Source of the DNA: Paenibacillus_E allorhizoplanae
GTDB taxonomy: Bacteria; Bacillota; Bacilli; Paenibacillales; NBRC-103111
Direction of reading: 5' to 3'
Assembly: GCF_927798215.1 (NCBI RefSeq)
Contig: NZ_CAKMMW010000023.1
Location: 1 to 64,000 of the forward strand
Length of the DNA: 64,000 nucleotides
Position 1 is the first letter of the stretch, and each line of letters opens with the position of its first letter. Shown here piece by piece: positions 51,882 to 61,096 of this stretch. A program made the position numbers and the translations under genes. Below the pieces are notes generated by a model. It had not been told where the DNA came from and did not search any database. It saw nothing but the letters and a program-made list of their open reading frames with translations.

Positions 51882-52066
51882 TAGATGTATTTTCTACAGT
51901 TAATGAAGTGGAATTTACTCATTTTCTGCAACTAGATGGATTTCCTCCAGTTAATTTGAGGCTTTCGGCCATTTAAGGGGAAAACGATCAGAAATAGCTG
52001 TAGATTTTCCATCTAAGTCAGATAATAAGAGAGATAGCGGACAATTAGCTGTAGGTTTTCCATCTA
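51882..52066. repeat. Four more copies of the 23-bp intergenic repeat
   Basis: Copies lie at 51882-51904 and 51933-51955 (TAGATG...CAGTTAAT orientation) and at 51993-52015 and 52044-52066 (opposite orientation, TAGCTGTAG then TTTTCCATCTA). They match the element at 250-383. The stop codon of the small minus-strand gene at 52064 is formed by the first three bases of the last copy. Confidence 0.75.
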
Positions 52067-52192
52067 CTTTTTATCCCAGCCCCGAATATATTTACTCCTG
52101 TTCTTGTAGACGAAAAAACACGCCAATAAGGCAAGAACAATTAATGAAATGGACAGCCAGTGATCAGTGATATAGTCCCAAAGTGCTTGCAT
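52064..52192 (-). CDS. Small single-span membrane protein (42 residues)
   Basis: The minus strand encodes MQALWDYITDHWLSISLIVL followed by ALLACFFVYKNRSKYIRGWD and KK. One membrane helix (about residues 13-29) is followed by a basic, presumably cytoplasmic tail. GGGAGG lies 6 nt before the ATG (on + coordinates about 52199-52204). No known family was recognised. It diverges from the amidase gene, whose start is about 90 bp away. The good ribosome site and clean helix argue for a real gene, but there is no homology evidence. Confidence 0.6.
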   Translation of the reverse strand: MQALWDYITDHWLSISLIVLALLACFFVYKNRSKYIRGWDKK

Positions 52193-52284
52193 AGCGAACC
52201 TCCCAGATGTGGAGAAGCATGGTAAGGTTAGTTTCGCGAATGGCGGCTGTTTTTATACAGCATAGAGAAGAAGGGGAATTGCTG

Positions 52285-53208
52285 ATGTGTTATAAAAGAA
52301 TGCGGATACTCGCTGCGATCATATGTCTTGTTGGTGTGTTGGCTGGTTGTGGAGATAAACAACCAGTACCTGTGGCGTTGCCTACAACGGAGGCCGTGCA
52401 GAGTGCTTCGCCGCAGGTTACAGCAGCGCAGGCAACGGCTGCGCCCTCAGAGGTGCAGGCGGCACCTACGCCTTCGCCCTCGCCAACAGCGGCTCCAACA
52501 CCTGTCGCAACGCCAGAAACGGAGCCAACACCAACGAAGAAGGCGGCTCCAACCACGTTGCCGAGTGTTCCTAAGAGCAATAAGCTCGTGATGATCGACC
52601 CTGGACATCAAAAGGTTGGTAATAATGCCCCAGAGCAAGTCGGGCCAGATACGCGGGAAACGAAGGCCAAAGTCAGCTCAGGAACGGTTGGCGTAAAGAC
52701 GAAAAAGCCAGAGTATGTGCTCAACTTGGAGGTATCCCTGCTACTTAAAGCCGAGTTAACAAAGCGGGGGATCCATGTTACGATGACGCGCGAGACGCAT
52801 GATGTGGATATTAGCAACAAGCAACGTGCGGATATGGCGAATGAGGCGGGAGCGGCGCTGGTAGTACGGATTCATGCAGATGGTGACGCCTCGGCAAGTA
52901 CGAAGGGGTTTTCGGTTCTGTACCCGTCAGCTGCGCAACCAGCTGTTAAGCCAATAGCCGCAGACAGTAAGCAGGCCGCTGGTTTTCTTCTAACTGGCTT
53001 GCAGCAAGCAACGGGTCAGAAGGGACGTGGCTTATCGGCGCGAGACGATCTGAGCGGATTCAACTGGTCGAAGGTACCTGTCGCCCTCGTGGAGATCGGG
53101 TTCATGACGAATCCCGAAGAGGACGAGCTCATGTCGGAAGCGGCGTATCAGCAGAAGCTTGCGATGGGCATTGCGGATGGGATTGAGCAGTTTGTAAACG
53201 GTAAGTAG
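52285..53208 (+). CDS. N-acetylmuramoyl-L-alanine amidase, lipoprotein
   Basis: This 307-residue protein has a lipoprotein signal (lipobox LAGC near residue 22), a long Pro/Ala/Thr linker (residues ~25-95) and an Amidase_3 domain with the zinc and catalytic residues in MIDPGHQ, LNLEVSLLLK, VRIHADG and VEIGFMTNPEED. It should cut the amide bond between muramic acid and peptide in the cell wall, from the outer face of the membrane. The start was placed at ATG 52285 behind AAGGGGAA; the frame is open back to 52207. Confidence 0.9.
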   Translation: MCYKRMRILAAIICLVGVLAGCGDKQPVPVALPTTEAVQSASPQVTAAQATAAPSEVQAAPTPSPSPTAAPTPVATPETEPTPTKKAAPTTLPSVPKSNKLVMIDPGHQKVGNNAPEQVGPDTRETKAKVSSGTVGVKTKKPEYVLNLEVSLLLKAELTKRGIHVTMTRETHDVDISNKQRADMANEAGAALVVRIHADGDASASTKGFSVLYPSAAQPAVKPIAADSKQAAGFLLTGLQQATGQKGRGLSARDDLSGFNWSKVPVALVEIGFMTNPEEDELMSEAAYQQKLAMGIADGIEQFVNGK

Positions 53209-53302
53209 GGTTGTGACGGATCGCAACATGGTTTTATTTTCAGAGATTCGTGAATAATGTAGATAATTGGCACTGATTTGGTTGTGGGAGGGAGGTGTTG
53301 CT

Positions 53303-54100
53303 GTGCTGCCGGCATTTTTTATTGCACATGGCTCACCGAATTTGGCGATTGAGCAGCATGCGTATACAGAGTTTCTGCAGAGGCTTGCGATGTCGCTTCC
53401 CAAGCCGAAAGCCATCGTGGTGTTCAGTGCACACTGGGAAAGCGCGGTTCAGAAGATCAGCTCGGCCGTCGAGCCGGAGATGATGTACGATTTCTCTGGC
53501 TTCTCGGAAGAACTTTATGACATTAACTATCCGGCCAAAGGGGATCTACCCTTAAGTCTCCATATCCAGCAGTTGTTTCAACAGGAGGGGATAAGCTGTG
53601 AGCTGAATGACAGGCGAGGCTTGGATCACGGAGTCTGGGCGCCGCTCTCCATTATGTATCCCAAAGCACAGATCCCTGTTGTGACACTGTCAGTTAACCC
53701 GCGGTTAACTGCTGAGGAGCATTACCGAATTGGTGCCGCTTTAGGTCCATTGCGGGATGAACGAGTGCTGATTATTGGCAGTGGCGGAACGGTTCACAAT
53801 CTACGAAAGTTGGATGATAACAATCCAGTGCCGCAGCTATGGGCTGTGGAGTTCGATGAGTGGCTAGCGGAGCAGCTAGAAACGTGGAATTTGGAGGCGC
53901 TGATTCGCTATGACGAAAGAGCGCCACATGCGCGGGAGGCGGTGCCGACACCGGAGCATTTTGCGCCATTACTAGTTGCGATGGGAGCAGGTGATGCTAC
54001 TCGGAGCGCGAAGCTGCTTCACCACAGTATTCAGATGGGCAGTCTGAGCCTATGCTGTTGGATGTTCGGTAGTCTACGTATACGTAAGCAGGAGACATAG
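53303..54100 (+). CDS. LigB/DODA-family extradiol dioxygenase (YgiD-like)
   Basis: This 265-residue protein begins LPAFFIAHGSPNLAIE and has VVFSAHWES near residue 45 and LDHGVWAPLSIMYP near residue 107, matching the His-based metal site of class III extradiol dioxygenases such as E. coli YgiD (4,5-DOPA dioxygenase). The GTG start at 53303 is preceded by GGGAGGGAGGTG. Physiological substrate is not known. The preceding gap (53209-53302) contains nothing else that I recognise. Confidence 0.85.
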   Translation: MLPAFFIAHGSPNLAIEQHAYTEFLQRLAMSLPKPKAIVVFSAHWESAVQKISSAVEPEMMYDFSGFSEELYDINYPAKGDLPLSLHIQQLFQQEGISCELNDRRGLDHGVWAPLSIMYPKAQIPVVTLSVNPRLTAEEHYRIGAALGPLRDERVLIIGSGGTVHNLRKLDDNNPVPQLWAVEFDEWLAEQLETWNLEALIRYDERAPHAREAVPTPEHFAPLLVAMGAGDATRSAKLLHHSIQMGSLSLCCWMFGSLRIRKQET

Positions 54101-54126
54101 GCTAGTCACTGTAGATGGATGCCGCC

Positions 54127-54552
54127 TCAATCCAGAAACCGCCCCTTATGTTCTGGCTTCGGCAGCATGCAATGCTCGGTCTTGCCGAACCAGCGATAGC
54201 GGTTACGTGCGATGAAGCTGTATCCGAGGTTGCGGATCGGAGCTGGGATCACGATCGCCGCGTAGGCGAGAGGCCAAGCGCCTCGCAAGCGCCTTGCGAT
54301 ACGCAAAGCGGCTGTGCTGCGCGTATAAGCGCGATTGCCTTCGATCAGCACAATAGTACTGAGTCGATCTAGCGGCAGCTTGTGCTCGGCGAGCAGTCGT
54401 TGTCCCATCCCCGACTGAAGAGAAGCGAAGTGAAACACGCCCCTTGGGTCGTTGCGCAAGATGAACTGGACCGCGCTGCTGCAGAGCAGACAAACCCCGT
54501 CGAACAAGATGACAGCATGATGTTCAAGCGTTGTAGTTGTAGGAATAGGCAT
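54127..54552 (-). CDS. DCC-family thiol-disulfide oxidoreductase-like protein (DUF393)
   Basis: This 141-residue protein has the family signature DGVCLLCSSAVQFI near residue 18 (D-x-x-C-x-x-C) and the downstream REDOX-fold segment STAALRIARRLRG near residue 80. The function of the family is not well defined. The start was placed at the ATG at 54552, which has GGAGGAGA upstream; the longer open frame to 54675 lacks one. The gene converges with the dioxygenase gene (26 bp apart). Confidence 0.85.
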   Translation of the reverse strand: MPIPTTTTLEHHAVILFDGVCLLCSSAVQFILRNDPRGVFHFASLQSGMGQRLLAEHKLPLDRLSTIVLIEGNRAYTRSTAALRIARRLRGAWPLAYAAIVIPAPIRNLGYSFIARNRYRWFGKTEHCMLPKPEHKGRFLD

Positions 54553-54690
54553 AGGATTCTCCTCCGTGCTGCATGGATTTGACTCTATTTTAGTATACCT
54601 CAAGGCAGCTTTTCTAAGTTCGTGTGTAGATGCTACAATATGAGGATGATGTGAACGTTTAATCGATTCAGCCAAGGAAAGAGGCAGCTT

Positions 54691-55092
54691 ATGGATAGTA
54701 ATATGATTTTCAATATTGTGGCACTCGGTTTTATCGTGTTTTTCTTCTATTCTCGTTTTGCAGGGGTCAAAGGGCTGCGCAATTTATCATCCGATCAATT
54801 TCAAGAGGCGATGGACAAGGACAAGCATGTTCTCATTGATGTGCGTGAGCCCGGGGAAGTGAAGCAAGGCTACATTCCAGGTGCGGTAAATATTCCTTTG
54901 TCCTCGATGGGGAGAAGATTGAGCGAGATCCCGAAGGATCGTCCCATCTATTTGTACTGCCGAAGTGGCATGAGGAGCAAACAAGCTGCACGAGTTCTTC
55001 GGAAAAATGGGTTTAGTGAGCTCTCCCATCTGAAGGGCGGCATGATGGCTTGGAAGGGTAGTTTGACGCAGCAAGGCAGCGGCGGGGCTTAA
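54691..55092 (+). CDS. Membrane-anchored rhodanese-like sulfurtransferase
   Basis: This 133-residue protein has an N-terminal membrane helix (IVALGFIVFFFYSRF, residues ~7-21) and a single rhodanese domain with HVLIDVREPGEVKQGYIPGA and the active-site cysteine in YLYCRSGMRSKQA near residue 91. The loop CRSGMRS is of the sulfurtransferase type. AGAGGC precedes the ATG; a terminator follows. Confidence 0.9.
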   Translation: MDSNMIFNIVALGFIVFFFYSRFAGVKGLRNLSSDQFQEAMDKDKHVLIDVREPGEVKQGYIPGAVNIPLSSMGRRLSEIPKDRPIYLYCRSGMRSKQAARVLRKNGFSELSHLKGGMMAWKGSLTQQGSGGA

Positions 55093-55110
55093 AAAGAATA
55101 GCGTAATGGA

Positions 55111-55148
55111 AAGCTGGCAGCGATTATCTCGCTGTCGGCTTTTTTTTG
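55111..55148 (+). terminator. Terminator after the rhodanese gene
   Basis: AGCTGGCAGCGA and TCGCTGTCGGCT form a 12-bp stem with wobble positions, followed by eight T. Confidence 0.92.
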
Positions 55149-55303
55149 TCAAAATAGATAAAATCGGATAACGATGTATAAATCGTCTCGTATCTTTGCC
55201 CACCGGATTCGTCCTATATTTATCCATGTAATCCATCCACAAAGGGAAGTGAGTAACGGGAAGCGCAGTTGTTAGGCGAAATGAAATCGAGGAGGATTTA
55301 TTT

Positions 55304-58300
55304 ATGAGGAAAACCGTTATATGGTTGTTACTTTGCACCATGTTAGTTGCACTGTTTCCAACGATGTCAACGCGTGTTCAGGCAGCAAGTTTTATTAATG
55401 TGGTTAATCCTGGGTTCGAAGAAACAACGGTGAGTCAAACGAAGCTGGTTCCGACGAATTGGACGACATCCTTATGGAGCAGAACGACGCCGGTTGATAC
55501 GAGCGTAACAACAGCTGTGTACAACAGCGGGGCAAAATCACTTTATATTAGTTCAACGGATGCGGGAGCTGCTGGTTGGACTTCCAAGGCAATTCCGGTT
55601 GACGGCAGCGCTCAAACCATCAAAACTACGGTGAAAGTGAAGAAGTCGGGAGATTATGCCGGCAATAACCCGTGGGTTTTTATCAGCTATGGAAATAGTG
55701 GTAGTTTCCTCGGAATAAGCTCGTCCAATATGACCACCGTAAGCAGCACAGAATGGACAGAGATTACGTTAACCGTCAATAGCAGTCAGTTTCCAGCGGG
55801 AACGAATATGCTCTGGTTGAACTTAGCGACATCGAAAGCAGGCAGCGGAAGCAATGCGGGGACGCTCTATTATGACGATGTAACGATGGAACTGATGGAT
55901 ACTGTGGCGCCAACAGCTCCGACGAATCTTGCCATTGCTGGTCAAACGGCGACGAGTGTTAACCTGACATGGAATGCCTCAACGGATAACGTTGGTGTCC
56001 AAGGGTACGATGTCTACAACGGTACAACGCTGATTGGATCCACAACAGGGTTAACTTATTCCGTAAGCGCTCTCAATGCGGGTACCAATTATACCTTTAC
56101 TGTAAAAGCGAAGGATGCAGCGGGCAATCTATCTGCGGCCAGTAATGCTGTAAGTCTGACCACGCCAAATGTATTGAGCATCGCCAATCCTGGGTTTGAG
56201 ATCACGACATCCAGTGGAACCAAGCTTGTTCCGGTCAATTGGAATTCTGCCTTATGGACGCGAACGACACCGGTTGATACGGGGGTCACGACGATTGAGG
56301 CCAATAGCGGAACCAATGCCCTATATATTAGCGCAGTGGATGCAGGAGCCGCAGGTTGGGTTTCCAAGACGATGACGATTGACAATAACATGCAAATCAA
56401 AGCGACTGTGAAGGTCAAGAAGTCCGCTGATTATGTCGGTAATGATGCGTGGGTTTTCTTCAGTTATGCGAAGAATGGTTCCTTTCTCGGCACTGTGGTT
56501 GCGCCAAGTGTTGCGCTGAGCAGCAGTGAATGGAGAGAGATTTCGGTCACTGTGAATACGGCTAACCTGCCGGCAGGCACGAACAACTTGCAGTTGAATC
56601 TGGCGTCCCTCCGTGAGGGCAGTGTTGGCCAGCAAGGAACACTGTATTATGATGACGCTACGATCGAATTGATTCCGGATACGGTGGCGCCAAGCGCGCC
56701 AACGAATCTCCACGCCGTAGGTCAGACGGCAGGAAGTGTAGATTTGGCATGGAATGCCTCGACCGATAATATCGGGGTGACCGGATACAATGTTTATAAA
56801 GACACGGTGTTGGTGGGGACTGTGACAGGTTTAACCTTTACAGCAAGTGGCCTGATCGCAACGAATAGTTATACGTTTACGGTGAAAGCCGTAGATGCGG
56901 TGGGGAATGTATCCCCAGCAAGCCAGGCATATGTGACCAACGACACACAGGCACCGACAGCACCAACTAACTTAGCTGCATCAGCTATTAAAATGAAAAG
57001 CGTCACACTCACTTGGGATCCGTCAACTGACAATGGGGGCGTAACTGGCTACGAGATCAACGATGGTACGAAGCTAGTAGCAACAGTCACTGGGGTGACG
57101 TATACAGTAACGGGTCTTGAAGCATATAGCGGATATACGTTTACCGTGAAAGCGAGAGATGGTTCGGGTAATCTATCTCCTGCGAGCAATCCTGTCGATG
57201 TGCTTACCTCAAGCTATTATGATGTAGCAAATCCTGGTTTCGAAGAAACAAAGACAAGCGGAACGAAACTTGTTCCTGTTAGTTGGAGCTCTTCCTTATG
57301 GAGCGGGGCAAGCGGAGTCGATATGGGCAGTACGACGGCAACGGTCAATAGCGGCACGAACGCTGTATATATCAACTCGACAAGTACTGGAGCCGCAGGG
57401 TTTTCATCCAAAATCATCCCAATTGACAGCGGAATGCAAACCATTAAGATTTCGGTAAAAGCCAAGAAATCAGCTGACTACGCTGGCAATGGCGCTTGGG
57501 TGTTTATTAGCTACTTCAAGGATGGTGCCTTCCTCGGAACGGCTGCGGCTAACACGCCAACTTTGAGCAGCACGGTGTGGACGGATATTTCATTTACGAT
57601 AGATAATAGTCAGTTTCCAGCAGGAACGAATCAAGTTCAGTTGAATGTAGCAACAACGAAATTACCGAGCGTCCCGAATCTGGGAACGATTTATTACGAC
57701 GACGCCAGCATGCAGTCCGTTGAATATTTCCCGCTGAAGGCAGACGCCTTCGCAAACTGGTGGAAGATCGGCCAAAACGTGGTGTTCAAGGCGATCCAAG
57801 ATCAGCTGCCCATTTCCGTGCAAACGTTGACGGGGACGGTTTATAATACGGATAATCAGGTTGTTGGGCAAGTAACGGTAGATCGGTCAACGTTACTGAC
57901 ATCGGGTTGGAGTTGGACACCTAGTCACGAAGGTTACTACGAAATCGCTTTTGACTATACGAAACAAGGGGTTTCGGGAACACTCCCGCTACAACAATCG
58001 TACCGGATCTTGTCCAGTCCTAAGCGAACAGCTGCAGAATTTGTACGTAATCGAACTTCCGTGGCTGTCGTAGAAAGTCAGTCCATAAGCAAAGCGGATC
58101 GTAATCCGCTGTTTGGATTTAGTAATGGTTTTAGTGATTTAAGAGCGATAGAACTCGCAGATTTGGTTGGCTTTGATTTTGCGAGAATTCATACGATCCC
58201 ATGGGGAGGACAATTCACCGATACGAACATGGCAATTGAAACGAGTCGTGGTGTGTTTAATTGGGCAGGACTTGATGAACATGTCAATAAATTGCAAAGC

Positions 58301-60934
58301 TATGGCATGGACATCATCGGCAACATTATGTTTACACCGCTATGGGCGTCTTCGCACCCGGAAGATACAACCATTTATATCGGCGTTCCTGGTTATGCTG
58401 CCTATGCCCCAACCGACATGAATGATTTTGCTAATTTCCTGAGGGCGCTTGTGGCGCGGTATGGAGATCGGATTACCAAATGGGAAATATGGAATGAACC
58501 TCATTTGAAAGGCGGAAGTATTTTCTGGAATGATACACCGGAGAAGTTCGTGGAATTGTTACGTACCGGATATGAGACGATTAAAAGCGTACAGCCGAAT
58601 TCCGAAATTTGGATCGGAGGTATGGGCGGTCATCGATATTTGCCTTTTTATAATGAGCTGCTGCGTCTTGGCGGAGCGAGCTATTACGATAAGTTGGCGC
58701 TTCATGGGAAGTTACCTGATCCCAAAGAGTATCAAGCCTATGATCAAATGTACAATGTCCCCTCAAAGCCGTGGGTGAGTTCTGAGAGCCATGCGGGTCT
58801 CGTGAACGCTTCGGAATCACCATTTATCCAAACGGAGCCTGTAATTGCGAGAAAGATGCTGTACGACTATATGTATCAGATGAAAAATGGGGTCGAACAA
58901 ATCGCTTATTTTGACATGATCAATAATACGGAGATCGAAGCCATTCCATTCGCCCATGCCGAAGGCTGGTTTACGGAATCCTCTGGCTTGTTTCGCAAGA
59001 AACCGCAGCTTGAGCCGAGACTTGGTTCCGTGGTCATGCATCGATTTATCGAGACACTGGGGAATGATATTGTCTACAAAGGTGAGTATGCGCTAAGCGG
59101 AAATCAGAAAGCTGTCTATTTCGAAAGTGACGGATCGCCGATTCTCGTCGTATGGTCCGAGGATGCGAATACGGGTACAGTCGCTCCAGTCCTTGCCAAT
59201 GCGTTTACAAGTAACACTGTAGTTCGGGATTGGACCGGCGGTACAGAGGCAGCAACTCCTACGCTGCAAGTGAAACCGAACAAAATGTATTACATCAGCC
59301 ATGTAAATGCTGCTTATCTTGCTGGATTGACTTCAACGCAAGATATCCTATTGTCTGACTATGAAAAAGCCGTACAAAATACCAATATTCCCGTCGCAGC
59401 AGGCAGTAAGAGCAATTTGTTTGACCGTTCCACAGGCGCTTTGAGCACGGATATCCATTGGATTAACGACAATTGGGAGTTTAAAAGCTTGACCTCTGAG
59501 CAGCCTGCAGGGTTTGCGGCTCGAGCTGCGGTGGGTGCGGCGACTGATGGACTCGATCTGGTCATAGAGGTGACGGATGCCAGCTTCGTGCAAAACGAGT
59601 CCAAAGGTAACTACTATATAGGTGATAGTATTCAATTTGGTCTTGATACGTCAGGAATGGGCATGGTCGGAGCACAAGTGGAGTTCCAGGCCGCACTGAC
59701 CGCTAATGGTCCAGTCATCTATAAGGGCACTGTTCCGTATATTGGAGGAGATTTGCCATCCAACTGGACGCCTGCTGGTCAGTTCGTTCAAAACGGAAGC
59801 ATGCTCGTCGACAGTTCCCAAAGCGGAAAGAAAATATATAAGGTTCATCTCGCTTGGTCAGAACTATATCCCTATATGCCAGATACGACGAAACCTATCT
59901 TTGTATCGCTGCTTGTCAATAATAACAATGGCAACGGTCGGCTCGGATATTTGGAGTGGGCCAGCGGTATTGGTGGAGCGAAAAACGTAAGTCAATACGG
60001 TAAAATCCTATTGCAGGATCCTGCCCCAGAGGCTGATGCTGATGCGGTAAGCGTTCAGTTTAAAGACAGCAGCGGAAATGCTATCAGTGGTGGCGTCGTA
60101 TCCTACTATGACGGGGGATGGAAAGATTTCGGCGTCACGAATGCTTCTGGAACTGTAAGCAAGTCTTTGCCGGATAAAGCGTATACGTTTGCGATGACCT
60201 ATGAAGGCACATATACAGAGAAAGTCCAAAACACAGGAACGGACCCGACGGTCGTCTTCCAGACCGTTAATGCGAAGGTGCAGTTGAAGGATAGTCTGGG
60301 CAATCCACTTACTAGTGGGGCGGCGAGCTATTATGCAGGGAGTTGGCGGACCTTCGGGGATATATCTGGTGGGGAAATTCGCAAAGAATTGCTGCCAGGC
60401 TCGTATACCTTTTCCATGAATTATGAGGGAACGATCAAGGAAAAGGTGCAAAATATCGGAGCAGACCCTGTGGTTATTTTCCAGACGGTAAGCGCGAATG
60501 TACAATTGAAGGATAGTCTAGGGAATCCACTTAATAGCGGTTCAGTTAGTTATTATGCAGGGAGTTGGCGAACCTTCGGTAATACGGTTGGCGGTGAGAT
60601 TCACAAGGAATTACTGTCAGGTTCTTATACTTTTTCGATGAATTATGAGGGAACAATCAAGGAAAAGGTGCAAAATATCGGAGCAGACCCCGTGGTTATC
60701 TTCCAGACGGTCAACGTGAATGTTCAGTTAAAAGATAGTCTGGGTAATCCGCTTGATGGTGGTGCCGTGAGTTATTATGCGGGGAACTGGCGGTCTTTCG
60801 GTAGTACGGTCGGCGGTGAGATTCACAAGGAATTGCTGCCTGGCGTCTATACGTTCGGTATGTCCTATGGTGGTGTGTACAAGGAAACAGTAGCGAACAC
60901 ATCATTAAACTTGGCGGTAAACTTTCAAATCTAA
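55304..60934 (+). CDS. Large secreted multidomain glycoside hydrolase
   Basis: This 1876-residue protein has a signal peptide cleaved near VQA-AS (residue ~29). Three related carbohydrate-binding-type modules begin at ~31, 288 and 637 (each with NPGFEE/I.T and LYYDD or IYYDD). Fibronectin III domains lie at ~200, 462 and 548. An Ig-like region (~808-905) is followed by a TIM-barrel hydrolase (~915-1330) of clan A, GH39/GH5-like: probable acid/base Glu1065 in WEIWNEPH and nucleophile Glu1161 in WVSSESHAG. A CBM9-like module (~1365-1570) and four ~74-residue repeats (from ~1583; YYAGSWRTFG) complete it. No SLH or dockerin domain is seen. It degrades an unknown plant-type polysaccharide outside the cell. 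GAGGAGG precedes the ATG. Confidence 0.88.
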   Translation: MRKTVIWLLLCTMLVALFPTMSTRVQAASFINVVNPGFEETTVSQTKLVPTNWTTSLWSRTTPVDTSVTTAVYNSGAKSLYISSTDAGAAGWTSKAIPVDGSAQTIKTTVKVKKSGDYAGNNPWVFISYGNSGSFLGISSSNMTTVSSTEWTEITLTVNSSQFPAGTNMLWLNLATSKAGSGSNAGTLYYDDVTMELMDTVAPTAPTNLAIAGQTATSVNLTWNASTDNVGVQGYDVYNGTTLIGSTTGLTYSVSALNAGTNYTFTVKAKDAAGNLSAASNAVSLTTPNVLSIANPGFEITTSSGTKLVPVNWNSALWTRTTPVDTGVTTIEANSGTNALYISAVDAGAAGWVSKTMTIDNNMQIKATVKVKKSADYVGNDAWVFFSYAKNGSFLGTVVAPSVALSSSEWREISVTVNTANLPAGTNNLQLNLASLREGSVGQQGTLYYDDATIELIPDTVAPSAPTNLHAVGQTAGSVDLAWNASTDNIGVTGYNVYKDTVLVGTVTGLTFTASGLIATNSYTFTVKAVDAVGNVSPASQAYVTNDTQAPTAPTNLAASAIKMKSVTLTWDPSTDNGGVTGYEINDGTKLVATVTGVTYTVTGLEAYSGYTFTVKARDGSGNLSPASNPVDVLTSSYYDVANPGFEETKTSGTKLVPVSWSSSLWSGASGVDMGSTTATVNSGTNAVYINSTSTGAAGFSSKIIPIDSGMQTIKISVKAKKSADYAGNGAWVFISYFKDGAFLGTAAANTPTLSSTVWTDISFTIDNSQFPAGTNQVQLNVATTKLPSVPNLGTIYYDDASMQSVEYFPLKADAFANWWKIGQNVVFKAIQDQLPISVQTLTGTVYNTDNQVVGQVTVDRSTLLTSGWSWTPSHEGYYEIAFDYTKQGVSGTLPLQQSYRILSSPKRTAAEFVRNRTSVAVVESQSISKADRNPLFGFSNGFSDLRAIELADLVGFDFARIHTIPWGGQFTDTNMAIETSRGVFNWAGLDEHVNKLQSYGMDIIGNIMFTPLWASSHPEDTTIYIGVPGYAAYAPTDMNDFANFLRALVARYGDRITKWEIWNEPHLKGGSIFWNDTPEKFVELLRTGYETIKSVQPNSEIWIGGMGGHRYLPFYNELLRLGGASYYDKLALHGKLPDPKEYQAYDQMYNVPSKPWVSSESHAGLVNASESPFIQTEPVIARKMLYDYMYQMKNGVEQIAYFDMINNTEIEAIPFAHAEGWFTESSGLFRKKPQLEPRLGSVVMHRFIETLGNDIVYKGEYALSGNQKAVYFESDGSPILVVWSEDANTGTVAPVLANAFTSNTVVRDWTGGTEAATPTLQVKPNKMYYISHVNAAYLAGLTSTQDILLSDYEKAVQNTNIPVAAGSKSNLFDRSTGALSTDIHWINDNWEFKSLTSEQPAGFAARAAVGAATDGLDLVIEVTDASFVQNESKGNYYIGDSIQFGLDTSGMGMVGAQVEFQAALTANGPVIYKGTVPYIGGDLPSNWTPAGQFVQNGSMLVDSSQSGKKIYKVHLAWSELYPYMPDTTKPIFVSLLVNNNNGNGRLGYLEWASGIGGAKNVSQYGKILLQDPAPEADADAVSVQFKDSSGNAISGGVVSYYDGGWKDFGVTNASGTVSKSLPDKAYTFAMTYEGTYTEKVQNTGTDPTVVFQTVNAKVQLKDSLGNPLTSGAASYYAGSWRTFGDISGGEIRKELLPGSYTFSMNYEGTIKEKVQNIGADPVVIFQTVSANVQLKDSLGNPLNSGSVSYYAGSWRTFGNTVGGEIHKELLSGSYTFSMNYEGTIKEKVQNIGADPVVIFQTVNVNVQLKDSLGNPLDGGAVSYYAGNWRSFGSTVGGEIHKELLPGVYTFGMSYGGVYKETVANTSLNLAVNFQI
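60053..60931 (+). repeat. Four tandem coding repeats of about 222 bp
   Basis: Units begin at 60053, 60278, 60500 and 60722 (period 225, 222, 222 bp). They encode the C-terminal VQLKDSLGNP...VVIFQT modules of the glycosidase. Units 2 and 3 are nearly identical at DNA level over about 70 bp (60416-60489 against 60638-60711), which points to recent duplication or gene conversion. Confidence 0.85.
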
Positions 60935-60942
60935 CAAGGAGA

Positions 60943-60977
60943 AACTGGACCACGCTGATGCGTAGGTTCAGTTTTTT
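60943..60977 (+). terminator. Terminator after the glycosidase gene
   Basis: AACTGGACC and GGTTCAGTT pair around a 13-nt loop with an inner mismatch, followed by TTTTTT. Confidence 0.8.
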
Positions 60978-61096
60978 GCTTCGTGGTTAATTTTACATAT
61001 AGACGATCGAGTAACCCAGCTAACTTCTATTCCCCAACTTTCTAGCATATACTTCTGAGAGATCGATAGTCCACGAGAAGAAGAGGTGCAGCCCTT

